From Archangiaceae bacterium (GTDB lineage Bacteria > Myxococcota > Myxococcia > Myxococcales > Myxococcaceae), in the NCBI GenBank assembly GCA_023248915.1, contig JAHFDQ010000004.1:1-37362 (forward strand): a DNA stretch of 37,362 nt, read 5' to 3'. Position 1 is the first letter of the stretch. Each line of letters begins with the position of its first letter. Made by a program: the position numbers and the translations under genes. Below the pieces are notes generated by a model, which saw only the letters and a program-made list of their open reading frames with translations, made no database searches and was not told where the DNA came from. Shown in pieces: positions 24,156 through 32,913 of this stretch.

Positions 24156-24595
24156 TGCTCAAGTCCATCCACGCCCGCACCGTCGCTGCTTCGCGCCCGG
24201 CCGCCGCCCAGGCTTCGCTGGTCGTCGCGAAGAACGCCTTCAACCATCTCTACGACGCGAACCAGCGCGACGACATCACCCGGCGACCCGGCTGGCCGTA
24301 CGACGCGGGCCAGGTGACGAAGCTGACCGGCGGCGCCGAGCTCGCGGGGTTCGACCTCGAGAAGCTTCCCAAGGGCTCGAAGGCGGTGAAGGACCTCAAG
24401 GTGTTCGTCGACGAAGGCGTCGACGGAGATCAATGCGCCTTCCACCTGAAGGTGGGCAACACCACGTACCTGGTTGTGGCGGCGTTCCCCGAAGACGCCG
24501 CGCGCGACCAGATTTGGGTGTACGACGCCAAGGGCCAGAAGCTCATGGCCGAGGCGCAGCCGAACGAGGACACCGGCAAGCTGCACTGGAGCTAG
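24155..24595 (+). CDS. Unrecognised small protein
   Basis: A 146-residue soluble protein. The first 35 residues are basic and Ala-rich (LKSIHARTVAASRPAAAQAS), followed by a compact alpha/beta-looking part with KDLKVFVDEGVDGDQCAFHL and VGNTTYLVVAAFPEDAARDQIWVYD. The end is similar in feel to a PepSY or cystatin-like fold, but this is only an impression. There is no signal peptide. ATG at 24155 has no ribosome binding site and is directly preceded by a hairpin. It lies 48 bases after the gene at 23288 and 63 bases before the antiporter gene. Function unknown. Confidence 0.65.
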   Translation: MLKSIHARTVAASRPAAAQASLVVAKNAFNHLYDANQRDDITRRPGWPYDAGQVTKLTGGAELAGFDLEKLPKGSKAVKDLKVFVDEGVDGDQCAFHLKVGNTTYLVVAAFPEDAARDQIWVYDAKGQKLMAEAQPNEDTGKLHWS

Positions 24596-24637
24596 CGGAC
24601 GCTCGGCGCGCGGCCACGGAACCGAGGGATTCAAGCA

Positions 24638-24658
24638 CGGGTGAGGTAGCCTCGCCCG
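24638..24658 (+). promoter_or_regulatory. Hairpin ending at the antiporter start codon
   Basis: CGGGTGAGG (24638-24646) pairs with CCTCGCCCG (24650-24658) across a three-base loop, with one G-T pair; the ATG follows at once. The only GAGG lies inside the stem. TAGCCT (24647-24652) also has the TAnnnT form and position (-12 to -7) expected for a leaderless transcript. Confidence 0.45.
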
Positions 24659-25915
24659 ATGCCCGCCGCGCCTCTCTCTCGCCTGATGCGCACCTGGCGG
24701 ACCCGCGTGTTTGCCGCCACCTGGCTGTCCTACGTCGGCTTCTATTTCTGCCGGAAGCCCTTCTCCATCGCCAAGAGCGCGATGGGCGCCGAGGCCGGCT
24801 TCGACGCCACCACCCTGGGCGCCATCGGCGCCGCCTACCTCATCTCGTACTCCATTGGTCAGTTTCTCGCGGCCGGCCTCGGGACGCGGCTGGGGCCCCG
24901 GCTGAACCTGCTGCTCGGCATGGGCCTGTCCATATTGGTGTCTCTCGGGTTCGGGCTGACCCTGTCGTTGCCGCTCCTGGTGGGCCTGATGGTGACCAAC
25001 GGCATCGCGCAGGCGACGGGGTGGTCGGGCAACGTCGGCACCATGGCCGCCTGGTTCCGCAAGGCCGAGCGCGGCAAGGTGATGGGGGCCTGGGCGACCA
25101 ACTTCACCGTCGGTTCGCTGGTGTCGACCTACTTCGCGTCGTGGGTGTTCGGCGCCTACGGCTGGCGCGCCACCTTCTTCAGTGGAAGTCTCGTCTTGGG
25201 GGCGGTCGTCGTCTTCTTCGTCTTCAACCAGGCCAACCGGCCCGAGGACGCGGGCCTGCCGGCGCTCGAGGACCGCGAGGCGAACGACGCGCCCCAGGCG
25301 CTTGGAGGGCTCGACAGGGACGCCCTCGTCAACATCGCCCTCATCGGCTGCTTCTACTTCTTCGCAAAGCTAATCCGTTACGCGGTGTGGTCATGGGTGC
25401 CGTTCTTCCTCGCGCGGAACTACGGGCTGAAGGGCGACGACGCCGGCTACTACTCGACCCTCTTCGACCTGTGCGGAATTCCCGGAGTGATGGTCACCGG
25501 CTGGCTCTCGGACCGCTTCTTCAAGAGCAAGCGCGCCGGCATTTCCTTCCTCATGGTGGTCGCCCTGACGGCCGCGTGCGGCTTGCTGCTCGCGGTCGGC
25601 GGCGCCGGAGCCGGCGTTTTCGCGCTCTGCCTGGGACTGGTCGGCTTCACCCTCTACGGGCCCGACGCGCTCATGACCGGCGCGGCGGCGATGGACGTCG
25701 GCAACCGGCGCGGCGCGGTGCTGGCCACGGGGCTCATCTCGGGCATCGGGTCGCTGGGCCCGGTGGTCCAGGAGTTGGTGATTGGGAAGCTGTACGACGC
25801 CAAGGGCGGCGACCTCGGCCCGGTGTTCCTGCTCCTGTTCGGGTCGGCGGCGATGGCCGCGGTGTTCTGCGGCGTGCTCGTGCTTCGGGCCAGGGCCGGG
25901 AAGAGCTCGGTCTAG
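24659..25915 (+). CDS. MFS organophosphate:phosphate antiporter (GlpT/UhpT type)
   Basis: A 418-residue inner-membrane transporter with twelve hydrophobic helices. The N-terminal YVGFYFCRKPFSIAK, with its conserved Arg/Lys, and the fourth-helix region ATGWSGNVGTMAAWF are hallmarks of the organophosphate:Pi antiporter family. IRYAVWSWVPFFLARNYG after the central loop fits the second conserved half. It should exchange a sugar phosphate or glycerol 3-phosphate for phosphate; the substrate cannot be told from sequence. A hairpin or leaderless promoter precedes the start. The neighbours offer no matching catabolic gene. Confidence 0.9.
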   Translation: MPAAPLSRLMRTWRTRVFAATWLSYVGFYFCRKPFSIAKSAMGAEAGFDATTLGAIGAAYLISYSIGQFLAAGLGTRLGPRLNLLLGMGLSILVSLGFGLTLSLPLLVGLMVTNGIAQATGWSGNVGTMAAWFRKAERGKVMGAWATNFTVGSLVSTYFASWVFGAYGWRATFFSGSLVLGAVVVFFVFNQANRPEDAGLPALEDREANDAPQALGGLDRDALVNIALIGCFYFFAKLIRYAVWSWVPFFLARNYGLKGDDAGYYSTLFDLCGIPGVMVTGWLSDRFFKSKRAGISFLMVVALTAACGLLLAVGGAGAGVFALCLGLVGFTLYGPDALMTGAAAMDVGNRRGAVLATGLISGIGSLGPVVQELVIGKLYDAKGGDLGPVFLLLFGSAAMAAVFCGVLVLRARAGKSSV

Positions 25916-25960
25916 CCGGCCTCTGGGCCGGCGTTCCCTTTCGGTGCTAAGCCGTGGCCG

Positions 25961-26788
25961 ATGCCGGTTCGAATCAAGCCTGCCGACCCGCGGCTGCCCC
26001 GCGGCAAGGACTTCAACGGCAAGCCCTTCGACGGCCTGCACTACGCCCAGGTGCGGGGCGACCTGTTCGTGTCCGGCGTCTCGGCGACCGACGTCGGGCA
26101 GGGAAACCTGGGCGACTGCTTCTTCCTGTCGTCGCTGGCGGCGGTGGCGAAGACGCACCCCGAGCTCTTGAAGAAGGCCATCGCTCGGAACGCGGACGGC
26201 ACCTACACCGTCACCTTCAAGCAACCCGGGCGGAACACCGTGAGAAGCGTGCCCGTCACCGTCGACGGCGACTTTCCCATGCGCCGGGGCGGCGGGCCGG
26301 CGTTCGGGCGTGGCCTGCAGCGCGGCGCCTCGGGCCCCGAGCTCTGGCCCGCGGTATTCGAAAAGGCCTACGCGTCGCTGCAGGGCAGCTTCAGCACCCT
26401 CAACCAGGGCGGCTACGCCGACGATGCGCTCGCCGCCCTCACCGGCAAGCGGGCCACCCGGCTGGTGCCGAAGGACTTGTCCGCCGAGAAGCTGTGGACG
26501 ACGCTCGGCGACGCGACGCGCGCTCAGAAGCCCATCGTCACCGGCACGGTGGAATTCGCCGAGCTCAAGCGCCTCACCGGCCGGGCCGACCTGGCCGGGC
26601 TCATCGACGGCCACGCCTATGCGTTGCTCGGAGTGCACGAGGCGCGCGGCGTGCGCTACGTCGACCTGTACACGCCGCTCACCCCCGCCGAGGGAGGCAA
26701 CCCGGCCGGCGGCTGCCAGCGCACGGTTTCGGTGCCCCTCGCCGACTACCAGCGCGTATTCGACGACCTGGTCATCGGCGCCGCGTAA
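25961..26788 (+). CDS. Calpain-like cysteine protease
   Basis: A 275-residue protein almost entirely made of a calpain (C2) catalytic domain. The oxyanion Gln47 and catalytic Cys53 lie in the diagnostic QGNLGDCFFLSSLAA. LWPAVFEKAYA (128-138) is another family hallmark, and His218 lies in GHAYALLGV. The third catalytic residue, normally Asn in an NPWG motif about 20 residues after the His, appears as Thr238 in LYTPLTP. Activity is therefore uncertain. There is no signal peptide, calcium-binding EF hand or C2-like domain. Bacterial calpains are rare and mostly uncharacterised. The ATG at 25961 is preceded by TAAGCC plus seven bases, perhaps a leaderless start. Confidence 0.88.
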   Translation: MPVRIKPADPRLPRGKDFNGKPFDGLHYAQVRGDLFVSGVSATDVGQGNLGDCFFLSSLAAVAKTHPELLKKAIARNADGTYTVTFKQPGRNTVRSVPVTVDGDFPMRRGGGPAFGRGLQRGASGPELWPAVFEKAYASLQGSFSTLNQGGYADDALAALTGKRATRLVPKDLSAEKLWTTLGDATRAQKPIVTGTVEFAELKRLTGRADLAGLIDGHAYALLGVHEARGVRYVDLYTPLTPAEGGNPAGGCQRTVSVPLADYQRVFDDLVIGAA

Positions 26789-26809
26789 CCCGCGCCGCGC
26801 CCGCCGCCG

Positions 26810-28126
26810 TCAGGGCGCCGCGAATTCGTTGAAGTTGTACCGGGCGTTTCCATTGTGCAGCCAGTGCGACGCGCCGTAGAGAGTCAGGTGGGTGGAGTCG
26901 TCTACGTAGGCGCCCGCGGCCGCTCCGAAGTTGCACTGCTGGTCGTGGCAGTAGAACTGCCGGCGCACCACGAAGGTGACGGTGGGCGCCGCGTCGACGC
27001 CGCTCGGAAAGTCCACCCGATACAAGCTCGCCAAGTCGTTGCCCGGGAGCGTCGGCGCCCCCTTCTGCTGATTTCGGGCCGCCACGATGTACAGCGTGCC
27101 GTCGCACTGCCGCACCAGGTTGATGTTCTGGTAGGTGCCGCACCCGGTAATCCCGCACCCGCCGCCCTGGAAGCCGCCGGCGACGTCAGAGGGATTCACC
27201 GATTGAAACGTGGGGACGAAGCCGTCTTCCAGCTTGGCGCTGTTCGACAGGAAGAAGTCGAGGGAGACGTCGTCCCAGGCGACCACCCGGAACCGGCCGT
27301 CGGCCAGCCTTGTCATTCCGACGGAATTCACGAGCGTCGAGGTCCTCAGAATGCGCGCCCCGGGCACCTCGACCGGCGCCTTGGGGTCAGTCAGGCGGTA
27401 GAAGCGCACCTCGCCCTTGCTCTTGTCGTCGCCGTAGAGGGGGATTGCCAGCACGTCCAGCCACCGCTGCAGCCCGCCGGCGTGCCAGTTTCCGACGTCC
27501 AGGTCGATGAGCGCCACCACCCGGTCTTCCGCGGGGGGGTTCAGAAAGTCATGGCCGTAGCTGGGCAGCGACCAGGGGCCGGTCTCGGACCGGGTGCCCA
27601 TCTCGACGACCATCAGCTGTCCGGTGGGCGGCGTGACGTGCTTGCCTGACCCGGTCAGGTACAGGAGGCGCCCGTGGCGCTGAATGCCCTGGAAGTGCTC
27701 GTCCAGGCCGTAGGCGTTCGACGCGTCGGTGGTGTAGCGGGGCCAGGGGACGACCGAGGGGTTCTGCGCGCCGAGGTACTTCGAGGTGTCTCCGCTCGGC
27801 ACGTCCACGCTTGTTGGAATCTCTCCGAAGCGCGCGGGCACGTCGTCGAGGCAGGGGCCCTCTGGGCACGGACAGCCGGGGACGCACTCTTCGGTGCACG
27901 AGCCGCCGTCCGGCTCGGCCCCGGAGTCGGCCGGGTCGCCGCCGTCCTCCGGCGCTCCGGCGTCTCCGCCTGCGTCGGCGTCCAGGCCAGCGTCAGCGTC
28001 GGCACCGGCATCGGCATCGGCGTTCGGGTCGGACTGACAGCCCGGGTTCTGGCACGCGAGGGCCAGCGCGAACGCGGGCAACAGCGCCCTGACCCGAAAC
28101 TCGGCGGCTGGGAACCGGAGGCGCAT
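26810..28126 (-). CDS. Lipoprotein with Asp/Ala-rich linker and propeller-like domain
   Basis: A 438-residue lipoprotein. The signal ends in ALALAC (Cys25). Residues 33-75 are a low-complexity Asp/Ala/Gly linker common in myxobacterial surface proteins, followed by a Cys cluster (CTEECVPGCPCPEGPC). The remaining 330 residues show repeating strands with blade-like spacing (LLYLTGSG, RVVALIDLD, EVRFYRLTD, FRVVAWDD), suggesting a beta-propeller, and include further Cys pairs. No enzyme motif was seen. It begins 22 bases after the unknown gene at 28149 and so may be the last member of the grpE-dnaK-kinase transcript. It is convergent with the calpain-like gene, 21 bases apart. Confidence 0.8.
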   Translation of the reverse strand: MRLRFPAAEFRVRALLPAFALALACQNPGCQSDPNADADAGADADAGLDADAGGDAGAPEDGGDPADSGAEPDGGSCTEECVPGCPCPEGPCLDDVPARFGEIPTSVDVPSGDTSKYLGAQNPSVVPWPRYTTDASNAYGLDEHFQGIQRHGRLLYLTGSGKHVTPPTGQLMVVEMGTRSETGPWSLPSYGHDFLNPPAEDRVVALIDLDVGNWHAGGLQRWLDVLAIPLYGDDKSKGEVRFYRLTDPKAPVEVPGARILRTSTLVNSVGMTRLADGRFRVVAWDDVSLDFFLSNSAKLEDGFVPTFQSVNPSDVAGGFQGGGCGITGCGTYQNINLVRQCDGTLYIVAARNQQKGAPTLPGNDLASLYRVDFPSGVDAAPTVTFVVRRQFYCHDQQCNFGAAAGAYVDDSTHLTLYGASHWLHNGNARYNFNEFAAP

Positions 28127-28148
28127 CCGCCCTCATCGTACCTCTCGC

Positions 28149-28670
28149 CTACGAATCTGCACGGCCGGCCCGGCGCTCGAGCTCCTTCAGGTGGGCGTCG
28201 AGCTCTTTCTCCTCGCGGCCCGTCTCGAAGCCGATGGCTCGCGCCCCCTCGAGCACTGCCAGGCACCACAGCACCAGCCGGGCGGCGTCGCGCGACGGAG
28301 CCTCTTCGGGGTGGCCGTACAGCTCGTGCTTCAGCCGGTCGAGCAGCCGCGACAAATCGCCCAGGCAGACGGCCGTCGGCAGCTCGGGCAGCGGCCCGGT
28401 GTTGCCGGTCGCCGGCGCGAAGGCCACGCCCGCCGCGGTGAGCGCGAGCTGCCGGCCGTTGCCGAAAGAGAGCCGGAGGTAGGGCTGCCCCGTCTGGCTG
28501 TCCTTCGCCTCTTCCACGCCCGTCAGCTCGACCAGCGCCAGGGGCAGCGCCTTGGCCGATTGCACGTCGAAGAGCGCCGCGCCGGCTTCGTCGAACAGAA
28601 CCGCCGCGCCTGGCAGGGCGCACCAGGCGCGAAGCCGCGCCACCCGGTCCGCTCGGGAACCCCCGGCCAC
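28149..28670 (-). CDS. Unrecognised protein downstream of the kinase
   Basis: A 173-residue soluble protein. The N-terminal half is strand-rich (AVLFDEAGAALFDVQSAKALPLALVELTGVEE). The second half is helical and ends in a charged coiled coil (EEKELDAHLKELERRAG). No family was recognised. It starts two bases after the stop of the Ser/Thr kinase gene, so its product is probably made with the kinase and may be a partner or substrate; that is inference. Confidence 0.75.
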   Translation of the reverse strand: MAGGSRADRVARLRAWCALPGAAVLFDEAGAALFDVQSAKALPLALVELTGVEEAKDSQTGQPYLRLSFGNGRQLALTAAGVAFAPATGNTGPLPELPTAVCLGDLSRLLDRLKHELYGHPEEAPSRDAARLVLWCLAVLEGARAIGFETGREEKELDAHLKELERRAGRADS

Positions 28671-28672
28671 CT

Positions 28673-30157
28673 TCAGGCCTTCACCAGCGGCGGCGGCGCG
28701 CCCGTCTGGTCCCAGAGCCGATACTCGTCCCGGACCGCGGGGAAGCGCTTCACCAACAGGGCCCCCAGCTCGGCGTCGGTGGCCAGGGGGCCCGTCCGGC
28801 GCAGCGCCTCGCCCATCTCGGCGGCGGTCGCGTAACGCCCTTCCGGCGCCTTGGCGAGGGCGCGCGAGATGACGTCCCAGACGGGACGGCTGATTCCCGC
28901 CGGGCGGACGGGCAGCGGCGCGTCCACGATGGCCTGCATCGTCTGGGTGCCGTCGTCGCGCTCGAACGGCCGGGCTCCGGTCAGCGCCTCGAAGAGAATG
29001 AGCCCCATCGCGAACAGGTCGCTTCGCCGGTCGAGCCGGTCGCCCACCGCCTGCTCGGGCGACATGTACAGCGGCTTGCCCTTGACGATGCCGGGCAGGG
29101 TGAGCGTCCGCTGGTCGCGCAGCTTGGCCACGCCGAAGTCGAGCAGCTTCACCCTCCCGTCGAAGCCCACCATCAGGTTGTGGGGAGACAGGTCGCGGTG
29201 CACCAACCCGAGGGCGGTGCCGTCCTCGGCCTTCGCCTCGTGGGCGGCGTGCAGCCCCGCCAGGGCCTGCGCCACCACCGCCGAGGCGAGCGCGGCGTCG
29301 ACTCCGGCCGGCGCGTCGGCGGGGTATGAGTAGATGACGCGGTCGAAGTCCACCCCGCGCAAGAGCTCCATCGCGATGAAGTAGGCGCCTCCCACCGCCT
29401 GCCCGAAGTCGTAGACGGTGACCACGTTGGGGTGCGACAGACGCAGGCCGATGCGCGCCTCGTCGAGGAACTGCTCGACCAGCGCCGGGTCCGACGCGAG
29501 CTGGGGCAAAATCCGCTTCAGGGCCACCAGGCGGCTCACCCCCGAGGGGCCGAGCGTGCGCGCCACCAGCACCTGCGCCATGCCGCCCGCGCCGAGCGGG
29601 GCCAATAACTCATAGTGCCCGAGCCGGCTCTTGGGCAGGAAGGCGGCCTCTTCCGACAGCTCGTCGAGGCGGGCCAGCACCGGGGTGTCCCGGGACAGGG
29701 CGCAGAAGCCGAGCACCGCCGAGTCCAGCATCTCGCCGGCCGCGTCCACCAGCGCGGCCACCTGCTTGCCGCCGTCGGGGAAGGTGCCCGGCAACAGAAA
29801 GCCCAGGGTGCCCACCCGGGTCGAGCCCAGGGTGAGCTGGGTGACGAACAGCATCTGGCGCGGGCCGACCGCCACCGGCCCGGCGGCGTCGGCGTGGCGG
29901 TCCAGGCCGGCGACCTTCTCGCCGTGCACCCGGGTCAGCACCGGCCCGCGGGTGCCGCGCACCTGGGCGAAGCCGCCGACCGCGTGAATCAACCGGCAAG
30001 TCATGGACAGGAAGACGTCGAGGGCCGCCGACAGCCCGAGCCGGCGCTCCAGGCAGTCTTCTAGTATCTCGTCGGCCAGCCGCTGCACCGCGACCAGGCC
30101 TCGGAGGAAGCGAATCTCGTCTGCGTCGGACTCGAACTCGGGCAGCGCCCCGTACAT
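28673..30157 (-). CDS. Ser/Thr protein kinase with N-terminal GAF-like domain
   Basis: A 494-residue protein. Residues 1-165 look like a GAF-type sensor domain preceded by a helix. The kinase domain starts at YELLAPLGAGGMAQV and shows the ATP lysine in VALKRIL, the catalytic loop HRDLSPHN (Ser where eukaryotic kinases have Lys, as in many myxobacterial kinases), DFGVAK and the APE-equivalent MSPEQ. No membrane helix is visible, so it should be cytoplasmic. It begins three bases after the dnaK stop, implying co-transcription with the chaperones. The target is unknown. Confidence 0.9.
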   Translation of the reverse strand: MYGALPEFESDADEIRFLRGLVAVQRLADEILEDCLERRLGLSAALDVFLSMTCRLIHAVGGFAQVRGTRGPVLTRVHGEKVAGLDRHADAAGPVAVGPRQMLFVTQLTLGSTRVGTLGFLLPGTFPDGGKQVAALVDAAGEMLDSAVLGFCALSRDTPVLARLDELSEEAAFLPKSRLGHYELLAPLGAGGMAQVLVARTLGPSGVSRLVALKRILPQLASDPALVEQFLDEARIGLRLSHPNVVTVYDFGQAVGGAYFIAMELLRGVDFDRVIYSYPADAPAGVDAALASAVVAQALAGLHAAHEAKAEDGTALGLVHRDLSPHNLMVGFDGRVKLLDFGVAKLRDQRTLTLPGIVKGKPLYMSPEQAVGDRLDRRSDLFAMGLILFEALTGARPFERDDGTQTMQAIVDAPLPVRPAGISRPVWDVISRALAKAPEGRYATAAEMGEALRRTGPLATDAELGALLVKRFPAVRDEYRLWDQTGAPPPLVKA

Positions 30158-30160
30158 CGG

Positions 30161-31987
30161 CTACGAACTCTTCTGCTGGTCCGAGTAGATGGCGTCGGCG
30201 ATGCGGTAGGCAGACCCTTCGAGCCGGGTGATGGCCTCTTTGATTTTCACCGGGTCGTTGGTGGGCAGAATCTTCTTCAGGTTCTCCAGATCGACCTTGA
30301 TCTCTTCGCGGTCCTTCGCGGTGAGCAGGTTGGCGTATTCCTCGATGGACTTCTCGGTCGTGTACATCAGCCCGTCGGCGTTGTTGCGCAGGTCGGCGAG
30401 CTCTTTCTTCTTCTTGTCGTCGACCGAGTGGGCCTGGGCGTCGGCGATCATCCGCTGAATCTCGACCTCGGACAGGCCCGAGTTCGACACCACCCTCACC
30501 TGCTGAACCTTGCCGGTGCCCAGGTCCTTGGCGCCGACGTGGACGATGCCGTTGGCGTCGATGTCGAAGCTGACCTCGATCTGCGGCACGCCTCGCGGCG
30601 CCGGCGGAATGCCGACCAGCTCGAAGCGGGCCAGCGTCTTGTTGTCGGACGCCATCTCGCGCTCGCCCTGCAGCACGTGCACCGACACCAGGGGCTGGTT
30701 GTCGACCGCGGTCGAGAAGGTCTGCCCCTTCTTGCAGGGGATGGTGGTGTTCTTGTCGATGATTTTGGTGAAAACGCCGCCCGCGGTCTCGACGCCCAGC
30801 GACAGCGGAGTCACGTCGAGGAGCAGGACGTCCTTCACCTCGCCCTTCAGCACGCCTCCTTGAATCGCCGCGCCGACCGCCACCACCTCGTCGGGGTTGA
30901 TGCCCTTGTGCGGTTCGCGGCCGAAGAATTCCTTCACCTTGGCCTGCACCCGCGGCATGCGCGTCATGCCGCCCACCAGCAGCACCTGGTCGATTTGGGC
31001 CTGGGCCAGGCCGGCGTCCTTCAGGGCGATTTTGCAGGGGTCGATGGTCTTGTCGATGAGGTCGCCCACCAGCTTCTCGAGGGTGGCGCGTTCGAGCGTC
31101 TCGGTCAGGTGCTTGGGGCCGGTGGCGTCGGCGGTGATGAACGGCAGGTTCACCTCGGTCTCGGTGGCCGAGGACAGCTCGTGCTTGGCGCGTTCGGCGG
31201 CTTCCTTCAGCCGCTGCAGGGCCATGCGGTCCTTGCGCAGGTCGATGTTGGTGGCCGTCTTGAAGGCCGTCGCCAGGTGGTCGATGACGCGCTGGTCGAA
31301 GTCCTCGCCGCCCAGGAAGGTGTCGCCGTTGGTGGACTTGACCTCGAAGACGCCGGCGTTCAGCTCGAGAATCGAGATGTCGAACGTGCCGCCGCCCAAG
31401 TCATACACCGCCACCTTCTCGGTCTTGCCTTCCTTCTGCTTGTCGAGGCCGTAGGCGAGCGCCGCCGCGGTGGGCTCGTTGATGATGCGCAGCACGTTGA
31501 GGCCGGCGATGCGCCCGGCGTCCTTGGTGGCTTGGCGCTGGCCGTCGTTGAAGTAGGCGGGGACGGTAACCACCGCTTCCGTCACCGGTTCGCCGAGGTA
31601 GTCCTCGGCGGTCTGCTTCATCTTGGTCAAGACGATGGAAGAGACCTCGGGCGGGCTGTAGCCCTTGCCGCGAATCTCGACCCAGGCGTCGCCGTTGGCC
31701 GAGGCGATGACCCGGAAAGGGCTGATGGCGATGGCCTTCTTGGCTTCGGGAGAGTCGAAGCGGCGCCCCATCAGGCGCTTGACCGCGAAGATGGTGCACT
31801 CGGGGTTGGTGATGGCCTGCCGCTTGGCGATCTGCCCCACCAGCCGCTCGCCCGACTCGGTGAAGGCCACCATCGACGGCGTGGTGCGGCTGCCCTCGGA
31901 ATTGGGAATGACGACGGGTTCTCCGCCTTCCATGACGGAGACGCACGAGTTCGTCGTGCCCAGGTCGATGCCGATGACTTTACTCAT
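30161..31987 (-). CDS. dnaK: Hsp70 chaperone DnaK
   Basis: A 608-residue Hsp70. [41 protein letters not shown] and [11 protein letters not shown] of the ATPase domain are intact, and the substrate domain begins [14 protein letters not shown]. The C-terminal tail is short and ends YSDQQKSS, without the acidic EEVD-like or Gly-rich tail of many DnaK proteins (E. coli 638 residues). No dnaJ is adjacent. Myxococcus xanthus is known to have extra DnaK homologues, including SglK encoded beside the GrpE-like GrpS and needed for social motility; this pair could be that type rather than the housekeeping one. That choice is open. Confidence 0.95.
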   Translation of the reverse strand: MSKVIGIDLGTTNSCVSVMEGGEPVVIPNSEGSRTTPSMVAFTESGERLVGQIAKRQAITNPECTIFAVKRLMGRRFDSPEAKKAIAISPFRVIASANGDAWVEIRGKGYSPPEVSSIVLTKMKQTAEDYLGEPVTEAVVTVPAYFNDGQRQATKDAGRIAGLNVLRIINEPTAAALAYGLDKQKEGKTEKVAVYDLGGGTFDISILELNAGVFEVKSTNGDTFLGGEDFDQRVIDHLATAFKTATNIDLRKDRMALQRLKEAAERAKHELSSATETEVNLPFITADATGPKHLTETLERATLEKLVGDLIDKTIDPCKIALKDAGLAQAQIDQVLLVGGMTRMPRVQAKVKEFFGREPHKGINPDEVVAVGAAIQGGVLKGEVKDVLLLDVTPLSLGVETAGGVFTKIIDKNTTIPCKKGQTFSTAVDNQPLVSVHVLQGEREMASDNKTLARFELVGIPPAPRGVPQIEVSFDIDANGIVHVGAKDLGTGKVQQVRVVSNSGLSEVEIQRMIADAQAHSVDDKKKKELADLRNNADGLMYTTEKSIEEYANLLTAKDREEIKVDLENLKKILPTNDPVKIKEAITRLEGSAYRIADAIYSDQQKSS

Positions 31988-32007
31988 TGCCGACTGACTC
32001 CATGACG

Positions 32008-32832
32008 CTAGCTTTCCGCCGCGGGTTCCGGCGTCTTGCCTTCGCCGTCACGCTCGCCCCCCGCTGCCGCCGCCGCTTCCGCCTTGTTCGCTGAAGCCTG
32101 ACCTTCGCCTTTTTCGGGCGCCTTGGAAACCATCACCAGGGCCGGTCGCACCAGGCGGTCGTTGAGAGTGTACCCACGGAGAATTTCCATGACCACCTGG
32201 TTCGGCGGAACGTCGGCCGATTCCACCTGCTGCATCGCCTCGTGCAGGCGCGGGTCGAAGGGCTGGTTGGCCGCCGAGAAGGACTTCACCCCGTGCCGGC
32301 CGAGCGCGTCTTCGAACAGCTTGCGCGTCATGCCGACGCCGGTGCGGAAGCTCTCGATGTCGGTGGTGCCCTTGGCGTGGTCGAGCGCCCGATCGAGGTT
32401 GTCCAGCACCGGCAGCAAGTCCTTGAGCAGGCGTTCGGCGCCGTAGCGCTGAATCTCTTCCTTTTCCTTCGCGGCGCGCTTGCGGAAGTTCTCGAGGTCG
32501 GCCACCGCCCGGAGCATCTTCTCGTGGCCGTCCTTGACCTTCTCCATCAGGTCTCGGCCCTTCGCCATCGAGAACTCGAGCTGAATCTTGAGCTGACCGA
32601 TTTCCTTCTCGCGCGGATCAGGCGCGACGGCAGCTTCGGCGGTCGGCGCTTCGGAGGCATCGTCCGGGGCGGCGGCGGCGGCACCGTCGGCGGCGGGCGC
32701 CGGAGTCGAGGTCTCGACCTCGATGGGTATCTCCGCGGGCGCACCTCCGGTGTGCCGCTTGACGCTCTGGAGCGCCTCGTCGATGACCTTCTGGCTGATG
32801 TCGGCCGAGAATTTTCCCTTGTCCGTGCCCAC
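32008..32832 (-). CDS. grpE: Nucleotide exchange factor GrpE
   Basis: A 274-residue GrpE. The first 75 residues form a variable Ala/Glu-rich extension. The long coiled coil follows, then the core [32 protein letters not shown], and the beta domain with [19 protein letters not shown] and [17 protein letters not shown] 30-residue charged tail closes it. It releases ADP from DnaK. Start is GTG at 32832; no in-frame ATG is available upstream. It precedes dnaK by 20 bases. Confidence 0.93.
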   Translation of the reverse strand: MGTDKGKFSADISQKVIDEALQSVKRHTGGAPAEIPIEVETSTPAPAADGAAAAAPDDASEAPTAEAAVAPDPREKEIGQLKIQLEFSMAKGRDLMEKVKDGHEKMLRAVADLENFRKRAAKEKEEIQRYGAERLLKDLLPVLDNLDRALDHAKGTTDIESFRTGVGMTRKLFEDALGRHGVKSFSAANQPFDPRLHEAMQQVESADVPPNQVVMEILRGYTLNDRLVRPALVMVSKAPEKGEGQASANKAEAAAAAGGERDGEGKTPEPAAES

Positions 32833-32913
32833 CCGCCGACTATCGCATGGCCCTCCCTATGGGCCAACAGCCTGTTTCACTCGCTGAGGCGGACTTTTCG
32901 GGTCCAAGAGCGG

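Noticed and set aside
27957-28030. Short repetitive GCGTCGGCG-like units suggesting a tandem repeat element
   Set aside because: They are explained by the Asp/Ala-rich linker of the lipoprotein encoded on the minus strand.
32858-32880. Heat-shock (sigma-32-like) promoter before grpE: GTGAAA and CCCATA on the minus strand
   Set aside because: The spacer is only 11 bases and both elements are incomplete, so it does not meet the usual pattern.
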